From: an uncultured Clostridia bacterium
GTDB lineage: Bacteria > Bacillota > Clostridia > Christensenellales > HGM11417
DNA length: 64,000 nt
Assembly: GCA_944332455.1 (NCBI GenBank)
Contig: CALVJY010000006.1
Location: 1-64,000, forward strand
Direction: 5' to 3'
Shown piece after piece: positions 37,858 through 43,873 of this stretch (the first letter of the stretch is position 1; every line of letters begins with the position of its first letter). The translations under genes were made by a program, and so were the position numbers. The notes below the pieces were generated by a model. It made no database searches, was not told where the DNA came from, and saw only the letters and a program-made list of their open reading frames with translations.

Positions 37858-38085
37858 TCATTTCCAAAATAGTTCCCGGGGGTCGATCTTCAACACGCTC
37901 ATCAGCTTGAGAAGGTCGGCGATGCCGGGGTCTCTCCGCCCTTGCTCCCAGCTGGCATAGGCGCTCTCGGATATGCCCAGCTGCCCGGCGACTTCCCTTC
38001 TGGACAGCTGTCTGAGTTGGCGAAGTTTTTTTAAATGCGCGCCAAATGCTTCGGCTGAGATCAATCGTTCTTTCATGTCTTTCAT
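37858..38085 (-). CDS. Small XRE-family HTH regulator (copy A)
   Basis: The 75-residue protein is almost only a Cro/C1-type helix-turn-helix (about 17-70): LSRREVAGQLGISESAYASWEQGRRDPGIADLLKLMSVL in pieces is typical. It is about 60% identical by eye to the protein at 38241-38468, and the 3' flanks are also similar, so a segment duplication produced the pair. It probably binds DNA as a dimer. There is no partner toxin-like gene in the same direction. Confidence 0.88.
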   Translation of the reverse strand: MKDMKERLISAEAFGAHLKKLRQLRQLSRREVAGQLGISESAYASWEQGRRDPGIADLLKLMSVLKIDPRELFWK

Positions 38086-38200
38086 TTTTTACTCGTTGCC
38101 GCCGTAAGACGTTTTTTTACTTCCCCATTATTTTACCATCTCGGCAGCAATTTGTAAAAATACTTTGGCACAGGAATTCTGGACGCAAAAAGGGAACAAA

Positions 38201-38225
38201 AAAAGCAGAGACTTGCTCTGCTTTT
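38201..38225 (-). terminator. Terminator after XRE copy B
   Basis: AAAAGCAGAG and its complement around ACTTG form a hairpin followed on the minus strand by a T run, 16 bases after the stop of the 38241-38468 gene. Confidence 0.75.
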
Positions 38226-38240
38226 CCGATCTTGACTGTT

Positions 38241-38468
38241 CTATTTCCAAAATAGCTCCCGGGGATCGATCTCCAGCACCTTCAGCAGATTGATCAGGTC
38301 GGCAATGCTGGGATCCCTCCGCCCCTGTTCCCAGTTGGCATAGGTGCTTTCAGCCACGCCCAGCTGTTCGGCCACTTTTTTCTGCGACAGCTGTTTGAAA
38401 TCCCGAAATTCTTTCAAACGAGGTCCGAATTCCTCAGGCGAAATCAGTTTTTCATTTTTCCCGGTCAC
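38241..38468 (-). CDS. Small XRE-family HTH regulator (copy B)
   Basis: The 75-residue Cro/C1-type protein has a helix-turn-helix (about 17-70; LSQKKVAEQLGVAESTYANW) and ends in IDPRELFWK like copy A. It is divergent from the gene at 38581, and a palindrome overlapping that gene's -35 box is a good candidate operator. It likely represses the divergent gene, itself, or both. Confidence 0.9.
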   Translation of the reverse strand: MTGKNEKLISPEEFGPRLKEFRDFKQLSQKKVAEQLGVAESTYANWEQGRRDPSIADLINLLKVLEIDPRELFWK

Positions 38469-38509
38469 AAACTTATTTTATCACAAAGCTAAAAAAATAA
38501 TCTGTAACT

Positions 38510-38550
38510 AGTCAAAATGACTTGACAAGCGCAGATCGAAAAATTATAAT
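38510..38550 (+). promoter_or_regulatory. Perfect-consensus promoter with overlapping palindrome
   Basis: TTGACA (38522-38527) and TATAAT (38545-38550) with a 17-base spacer match the vegetative consensus exactly. The palindrome AGTCA-AAA-TGACT (38510-38522) ends on the first base of the -35 box, where a bound XRE dimer would block polymerase. Confidence 0.8.
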
Positions 38551-38580
38551 AGAAGCAGTCTGCAGATCAGGAGATGTTTC

Positions 38581-38967
38581 ATGGAAGAAAAAGACGGAAA
38601 TCTGCTCATGAACGATGCCTTTGTCTCTTTGTTGACACTCCTACAGCTTGCGGAAGAACACGGCAACCAGGAAGCTGTGGAGTACGTGGAGCGGGAGGCG
38701 GAAAAGTTTTTGATCGTTCTGCAAACGCTCAGTTTCCAGGAAAAAGACCTGTTGTGGTACATCAGAAATACCTCGCCGGAGGCTTTGAGTCAGCACCTCA
38801 GGATCGCCAAAAGAGACTATCTGCACGCGCAAAAATGTTCTCCCGCCAAACCGGACTCCGAGAGTTCCCGCTGGGACGAGCCGGAGGACGCCGAAACGCT
38901 CATAAAAAAGCTCCGGGCTATTTCCGAGCTGTACCAAAAGATCAAGGACAAAGATCATTGTTCCTGA
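38581..38967 (+). CDS. Hypothetical protein divergent from XRE gene
   Basis: The 128-residue protein looks soluble and mostly helical (FVSLLTLLQLAEEHGNQEAVEYVEREAEKFL in pieces; ETLIKKLRAISELYQKIKDK near the end) with an acidic linker (about 90-108). I recognise no family. CAGGAG precedes the ATG, and its promoter is a perfect consensus under a probable operator, so it is expected to be strongly expressed when derepressed. Possible roles include a phage- or stress-related accessory protein; this is a guess. Confidence 0.75.
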   Translation: MEEKDGNLLMNDAFVSLLTLLQLAEEHGNQEAVEYVEREAEKFLIVLQTLSFQEKDLLWYIRNTSPEALSQHLRIAKRDYLHAQKCSPAKPDSESSRWDEPEDAETLIKKLRAISELYQKIKDKDHCS

Positions 38968-39042
38968 CTTTTTCGCCCCTTCCCGGGGTCAGCCGCCGGG
39001 ACCGGCTTCCCTTGCCGGGTCAAGGTTCAATTTTAAAAAATC

Positions 39043-39267
39043 TGCCCTTCTTTCCTCGGGGCATGATTTTTCCGGCCTCTTCGGGCCGGCCTTTTCCTTT
39101 CAGCCCGGTCTTTTTTTAGATCGGGGACTTTTGCTCCGGCTCTTCACCGGGGCGTTATCCGACCTCCTCCAAGGTCGGTTCATTTTTCCGGTTTTCGCTA
39201 AAACCGGGTCTTTTGTTCCGGCACCTTATCGGGGTGCCCTCCCTTCCCCGGCCTCTCCCGGCCGGGG
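39043..39267 (+). repeat. Array of eight short hairpins about 29 bases apart
   Basis: Stems of 5-8 base pairs lie at 39043-39063, 39072-39089, 39104-39125, 39133-39153, 39159-39178, 39188-39207, 39220-39238 and 39246-39267. Each has a different paired sequence (for example CCGACCT/AGGTCGG, CCGGTTTT/AAAACCGG, GGCACC/GGTGCC), pyrimidine-rich loops on the plus strand, and usually Ts after the stem. Two weaker hairpins precede it (38976-38988, 39000-39021). No coding frame is convincing in 38968-39493. Confidence 0.7.
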
Positions 39268-39452
39268 TTTTTTCTGCCTTTTTTGCGGCGGTCTTTCCAA
39301 ATCAACGGCCCGCACAACCGGAAGAGCCTGCGCTTTTCCGGTCCCGGAAAAATCGCCCTCGCCCCTCCGTTTCCTCTGTCTGCACAGGTCGGCCCTTCCG
39401 CTTCGGCCTGCAAGGGAGGGGTTCCGTCAGGGCTTTCCGCCCCATGCCAACC

Positions 39453-39477
39453 CCCCCGGCCTTTCCTTGGCCGGGGG
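39453..39477 (+). terminator. Strong hairpin near the amidase end
   Basis: CCCCCGGCC and GGCCGGGGG flank a seven-base loop, with TTTT following on the plus strand. It would stop plus-strand transcription before it opposes the amidase gene. Confidence 0.65.
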
Positions 39478-39493
39478 TTTTCAATGTCGGACC

Positions 39494-40240
39494 TCAGCCG
39501 CCCGCTGTCCGGTCCGGCGCGCTCTCCGGGGCGATCGTTCCGCTCTCCAGCAGGTAGCGGACGGCGCCCTCGGCGATCTTTTCGGCCAGCCGGCGGCGGT
39601 AGGACGGGGTGAGCAGCTTGCGCTCGTCGTCGGGATTGGACAGAAAGCCGCACTCCACGATGACCGAAGTAAAATTTGTGCAGTTGAGCATGTAGTAGTC
39701 CCCCGTCAGGGCCTCGAAGGCCCGGCTGTTCAGCTGGTTCAGGCTGTCCTGAATGGCGCGGGCGGCCTTTTCCCCCTCCGGACTGTCCGCCCGGAAAAAG
39801 ACCTGCGCGCCCTCCCGCTGGCGGGAGGCGAATTTGTTCAGGTGCAGACTGATCATCAGCACGGGGGCGGCGGATTCGATGATCTCCCGCCGCTTTTCCA
39901 TGTCCCGCCGCTTGAAGCCGTCGGTGGGCTGGCCGTACAGGCCGTCGGCGTTCTCCCGGGTCAGGACCACCGAAAAGCCGTAGGAGAGCAGCGCCGACCT
40001 CAGATCCCGGGCGATCAGCAGATTGAGCTCGCTCTCCGGCACCCCGGTGGTCACCCCCACGGTCCCGCCGTCGATGCCGCCGTGGCCGGGATCCAAGACA
40101 ATGGTCATGCCCGGCTCGCCCGCCGAGGGCCGGAAGGCGCCGGCCGCCGCCAGCAGACCCGCCGCGCCGCAGAGGCAGAGCGCGCAGACGACGAGGACGC
40201 TTTTTTTGAGTGTGATGACCGTCAGTTTGGGCTTGCGCAC
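39494..40240 (-). CDS. N-acetylmuramoyl-L-alanine amidase, CwlD-like
   Basis: The protein of about 248 residues has an N-terminal membrane anchor or signal (about 12-35) and an Amidase_3 domain: DPGHGGIDGG (zinc His), EL near the second ligand, SLHLNKF (zinc His), and VIVECGFLSNPDDE (catalytic Glu). It cleaves the amide bond between muramic acid and L-Ala in peptidoglycan; CwlD-type enzymes act in spore cortex, though vegetative roles exist. I chose the GTG at 40240, with GAGGGGG ten bases upstream. The frame runs on to a GTG at 40327, but that extension is mainly translated DnaA boxes. Confidence 0.85.
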   Translation of the reverse strand: MRKPKLTVITLKKSVLVVCALCLCGAAGLLAAAGAFRPSAGEPGMTIVLDPGHGGIDGGTVGVTTGVPESELNLLIARDLRSALLSYGFSVVLTRENADGLYGQPTDGFKRRDMEKRREIIESAAPVLMISLHLNKFASRQREGAQVFFRADSPEGEKAARAIQDSLNQLNSRAFEALTGDYYMLNCTNFTSVIVECGFLSNPDDERKLLTPSYRRRLAEKIAEGAVRYLLESGTIAPESAPDRTAGG

Positions 40241-40307
40241 CGGACTTTTTCCCCCTCTTTGGCTCGATTTTTGTCGAAAATTCCTGTTTTCGGGCAGAGT
40301 TACCCAC

Positions 40308-40559
40308 TTATCCACAGAGTTATCCACAAAAACACCTGTTCGTGTGGATTCCGGTGGACAACCCCGCTCCCCGGCTCCCGAGGCCGGAAAAAGCCCTTTC
40401 GAGGCCCTTTTGGGGTTTCCAAAATAACAGAAAAAACGCCCCTTTCTTCCTCTAGCTTATGCGGGTTTCCCCACTGTTTAGAACACCTTCCCGCTTTGGC
40501 CCTCCGTCGAAAAATGACATTTCCCCGACCCCCGTCAAGATCCCCGCCGATGTGGATAA
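40308..40559. promoter_or_regulatory. Cluster of DnaA boxes
   Basis: TTATCCACA occurs perfectly at 40308-40316 and 40320-40328 in direct orientation (12-base period) and inverted at 40551-40559. A near match, TGTGGATTC, lies at 40343-40351. The surrounding 40241-40977 is non-coding and strongly pyrimidine-rich on the plus strand. DnaA binding is inferred. Confidence 0.6.
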
Positions 40560-40609
40560 CTTTTCCAGCCTTCAAACTCCGCCCCGAAGCCTTCCGGAAA
40601 GCCCTTCGC

Positions 40610-40882
40610 CTTTTGCGCGGCCGATCCCTTTGCTCCCCCGAACTTCGCCCCTCACGCCGGACAGAATGTCTACTGCAAAGGACCTCCCCCTCTCCGGCCC
40701 GAAAAAAGCAGGAGCCGCTCCTCCACATTCGGCTTTCGGTCTTGCCTTCGCGGGGAGTGCCCGCTCTTTCCTTTGGCTCCCTCCCCGGGTAAAAGGCCTC
40801 CCGCGCTTTTTGCCCCTGGTCGGCCGCCGATCTCTTTGCCCTCGAACTTCACCCGCTCCCGCCGGACAGAAAGTGCTGCAAT
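40610..40882. repeat. Imperfect direct repeat of about 75 bases
   Basis: Copies at 40610-40680 and 40806-40882 share CTTTTTGCC, GGCCGCCGAT, CTTTGC, CGAACTTC and GCCGGACAGAA in the same order. They sit in gene-free DNA between the DnaA boxes and the orphan RNA. Confidence 0.6.
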
Positions 40883-40977
40883 GTTCTTTCGGCTCTGCCG
40901 GACCGGGAGCAAAGGCGGCAAAGTTTCCCCGGTCGGCACACCTCCAAAAAAAATTTGGATAAATTTCCAAAATCGGG

Positions 40978-41006
40978 TTGTAAGATCGGACAAATTGTGC
41001 TATACT
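40978..41006 (+). promoter_or_regulatory. Promoter of the orphan RNA
   Basis: TTGTAA (40978-40983) and TATACT (41001-41006) are 17 bases apart, placing the transcription start near 41013. Confidence 0.65.
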
Positions 41007-41012
41007 TAAAGT

Positions 41013-41106
41013 GCCTGCAGATACACTAAGGTCGCACCGCTTTTTCAAGCAACTGATGTGCCGGATGTCCCAAATACGTCCAGTCAAGGTCTGCGGGCCT
41101 TTTTTT
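41013..41106 (+). ncRNA. Putative structured small RNA, about 94 nt
   Basis: The predicted transcript is closed by a 9-base-pair stem (41013-41021 with 41090-41098, one G-U pair) followed by a T run (41100-41106). Inside are GCAC/GTGC enclosing GCTT/AAGC, and GGATGT/ACGTCC (41063-41068 with 41076-41081). It has its own promoter and no reading frame worth noting. It matches no RNA class I recognise (not SRP RNA, tmRNA, 6S, tRNA or a common riboswitch). Confidence 0.5.
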
Positions 41107-41322
41107 GTCCTCTGAGGCCCACCCGACCTTTTTTGCTTTCTGAGATCCTCCGGGCCTTTTTGTTTTGCCCGGGCTGCGGCCGCGCCCACTTCGGCCCTCA
41201 GAGATCTTTTCTTTTTCTGCTCCCTTGATGACAAATGGAAACGGTTCGATCGCCCTTTTGGGATCCTTCCCGTTCCGTTTCCTGCCGGCCTCTTTCCCGG
41301 TCCGATTCATTTTCCCGGCATG

Positions 41323-41405
41323 ACAAAGGACCGCCCGAAACAGGCGGCCCTTTGGTCCGTAAAGTACCTGATGTTTGGCCGGATCCAAGCGGATCCGGCC
41401 GATTT
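41323..41405. terminator. Two strong hairpins after the locus 4 GH38 gene
   Basis: AAAGGACCGCC pairs with GGCGGCCCTTT (41323-41353), and GGCCGGATCC pairs perfectly with GGATCCGGCC (41377-41400), then GATTTTT on the plus strand. They fall between the converging orphan RNA and the GH38 gene. Bases 41107-41322 hold further T-rich hairpins and no gene. Confidence 0.65.
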
Positions 41406-41467
41406 TTCCTGACTTCAAAATTCAGATCCGGCGCGAAAGGCAGATCCTTTGAACTTGTCTGCCCCGG

Positions 41468-43873
41468 TCAGATCTCCATGCCGGGCAGTTCGGTCAGCTT
41501 GCCGTCGAAGCGGAGGGTCTTGACCTCGAACTTGCCGAAGGTCAGGGCGATGCGGCTTTCCCCCATGCGGAACTCGGCCTTGGCCTCCCCGGCGGTGTTG
41601 TTGAACAGCCGGACGATCAGCCCCCTGCCGTCGTCGGCCTTTTTGAGGGCCTGCAGGGTGACGTTCGGGTCGGAGATGCCCACCTCGAAGGGTTTGGCGC
41701 TGCCGGCCTTCCCGCCGGGGAAGACGCTGACCGCAAAGGGCGTGCGGACAAATTCCAGGGCCTTGCGCTCCAGCTCCTGCTCCCGGGCCGGGCCGATGCG
41801 GAAGCGGTAGTTGCGCTCGCTCTGGTCCATCTTTTTGGTAAAGCGGCCCTCGGGCAGGATGCTCCGGTCCAGAATGGGATGGGCGCAGTAGGTCGTCCCC
41901 CGCATCAGCGAGAGGAAAAGGCTGCCGTTCTCGAAGTGGCTGCCGTAGATACAGTCGTTCCAGACCCCGAGCAGGTCCTTGCCGCTCTCCACGGCGACAA
42001 AGCGCTGGGAGACGTTTTCCCGGCCGTCCGTGAACAGCTCGTCTATGCCGAACACGGCCTGACCGAAGACCCGGCCGGCCCCGCAGACCGGAAGCTCCAG
42101 CTTGACGATCTTGTTGACATCGCCGGGGAAGAGGTCGACCAGCACGTCCACCTCGTCGTTGTTTTTCCAGATGCGGTACTCCACTCTGGCCCGGGTGTTG
42201 TCCCGGCGGAAGAAGGCCTCGACGCCCAGGTAGATCGGGCCGTCCTCGATGACCTGCACCGGCTTCATGCCGGCAAACACCCCGTCGGGCTCCTTCATCA
42301 GCTCGAAGGGCTTGGGATCGGTACCCAGGCGGGTCCGCTGCTCGGCCCCCATCCCCCAGGGATCGGGATTGTCCTCGAACAGATTCAGCCGGCAGGCGTC
42401 CTGCAAATAGTCCTTTCCGTTCACCCGGAAGCTCTTCAAAAGTCCGGTCTTCCCGTCGATCTCCACCCGTTTTCTGCCGTTGTCAAAGACCAGATCCTCC
42501 GACTTTTTGGCGGACTCGGCCTTGACCATGTCCACAAAGACCCGGAAGCGGTTCAGAGAAAGGGGCTTAAGTTCGGCCTCGAACACCACCTTTTTGCGCC
42601 AATCCAGATGGATGTTGCTCTCCTCCTTGACCACCTGGAAGAACACCGGTTTTCCGGCCTCGTCGGTCATGCGGATGCGGGAGGTCACTTCCTCGCTCCA
42701 ATTCTGGTCGGCCAGCATGAATTCGCAGGCCACGTTGGCGGTCAGGGCGTAGGGATGGGGATTGAAGACCACGATGGGATACTCCCCCTCCCCGGCCGCC
42801 TCCTGCTCCCGGCAGAGGGCGAACAGGGCGGCGGACTTGACCTTGTCGGTCTCGTTCAGGCCGTGCAGGAAGATCATCTCTCCGTTCTCCTCCCCGGCGC
42901 GGATGCAGCTGCCGGGCAGCACGTCGTGGAATTCGCCGGTCAGAAGGTCTTCCTCGGCCAGCGCCAGCCGCTCGGTGGGATAGTCCATCAGCCCCTTCTG
43001 CTCGGCCAGCGCGGCCATGATCTCGGCGTAGTACAGCTCGTTTTCCAGCCGGATGTGGCGCTGCTTGACCTTGTTCATGGAGGTGTAGCACCCCGGCATG
43101 GAGATGTGCAGGGACTTTTTGAAGACCGAGGTCGGCCCGATCTCGGCAAAAAAGGCCTCGGGGGTAGAGTGGATGTACTCGTTCTCCCCCTCTTTTTGAA
43201 GGATTTCGATGTCGGCGAGGTCCTTGGCCGAGGGGCCGCCGCCGTGGTTGCCCACCCCCCAGAGCACGCAGACGGTGTCTTCCTTCTGGTTTTCGGCCCG
43301 CTCGCGGATGGCCCGGGCCGAGTCGCCCAGGGGAGAATTGTAGCCCGCCGAGGAGCGGAAGGCCTTGACGCGGCTGCCGTCGAAGCCCTCCCAGATGAAC
43401 TGATCGGCCTCTAAGCTCAGCTCAGGCGGATAGGGGCGGCAGAACAGATAGCTGTCCTGCCCACACTTGGTCAGGATCTGGACCAGCCCCCGGCTGTGGC
43501 CGAAGGGATCGACGTTGAAGGCCGTGGTCGACCATTCCCCGAACTGCTCGGTAAAATACTTCTTTCCGCGCAGGACCTGGCGGACCAGGCTCTCCCCGGC
43601 GGGCAGGTTGCAGTCGGGCTGCAGAAACCAGCCCCCCATGACCCGCCATTTGCCCGCCTTGATCAGCCGGCGGATCTCCTCGAAGAGCTCCGGATCGTAC
43701 TCCTGAGCGTACTTGTAGACCGTCACCTCGTTGTGACAGAACACATAGTCGTACTTTTCGGCCAGCTTGACCGCCGAACGGAAGGTGGAGAGGGCCGCGC
43801 TGGCTCCCTCCTGCCAGTCCCACTGCCAGATGGGATCGATGTGCGCGTTGCAAATCATGTGTACTCGTTTCAT
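41468..43873 (-). CDS. GH38 alpha-mannosidase
   Basis: The 801-residue cytoplasmic enzyme has HIDPIWQWDW (His11, Asp13) and NVDPFGH with the expected nucleophile Asp122, plus GNHGGGP. Its start overlaps the stop of the GH106-like gene (ATGA), so the two are translated together and may act on one substrate, consistent with a glycan carrying both mannose-like and rhamnose-like residues. It is a paralogue of the 29850-32285 enzyme. Family and catalytic residues are clear; specificity is not. Confidence 0.93.
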   Translation of the reverse strand: MKRVHMICNAHIDPIWQWDWQEGASAALSTFRSAVKLAEKYDYVFCHNEVTVYKYAQEYDPELFEEIRRLIKAGKWRVMGGWFLQPDCNLPAGESLVRQVLRGKKYFTEQFGEWSTTAFNVDPFGHSRGLVQILTKCGQDSYLFCRPYPPELSLEADQFIWEGFDGSRVKAFRSSAGYNSPLGDSARAIRERAENQKEDTVCVLWGVGNHGGGPSAKDLADIEILQKEGENEYIHSTPEAFFAEIGPTSVFKKSLHISMPGCYTSMNKVKQRHIRLENELYYAEIMAALAEQKGLMDYPTERLALAEEDLLTGEFHDVLPGSCIRAGEENGEMIFLHGLNETDKVKSAALFALCREQEAAGEGEYPIVVFNPHPYALTANVACEFMLADQNWSEEVTSRIRMTDEAGKPVFFQVVKEESNIHLDWRKKVVFEAELKPLSLNRFRVFVDMVKAESAKKSEDLVFDNGRKRVEIDGKTGLLKSFRVNGKDYLQDACRLNLFEDNPDPWGMGAEQRTRLGTDPKPFELMKEPDGVFAGMKPVQVIEDGPIYLGVEAFFRRDNTRARVEYRIWKNNDEVDVLVDLFPGDVNKIVKLELPVCGAGRVFGQAVFGIDELFTDGRENVSQRFVAVESGKDLLGVWNDCIYGSHFENGSLFLSLMRGTTYCAHPILDRSILPEGRFTKKMDQSERNYRFRIGPAREQELERKALEFVRTPFAVSVFPGGKAGSAKPFEVGISDPNVTLQALKKADDGRGLIVRLFNNTAGEAKAEFRMGESRIALTFGKFEVKTLRFDGKLTELPGMEI

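Noticed and set aside
40241-40327. N-terminal extension of the amidase to GTG 40327
   Set aside because: The added residues are translated DnaA boxes without a ribosome-binding site; GTG 40240 has a suitable site and is followed by the membrane segment.
40308-40560. Chromosomal origin oriC
   Set aside because: DnaA boxes are present but dnaA, dnaN and other origin genes are absent and no clear AT-rich unwinding region is adjacent, so only a DnaA-box cluster is claimed.
41238-41260. GGTTCGATCGCC as a tRNA T-arm
   Set aside because: No acceptor, D or anticodon arms can be placed around it; the GGTTCGACC-like string near 55755 (minus strand) fails the same test.
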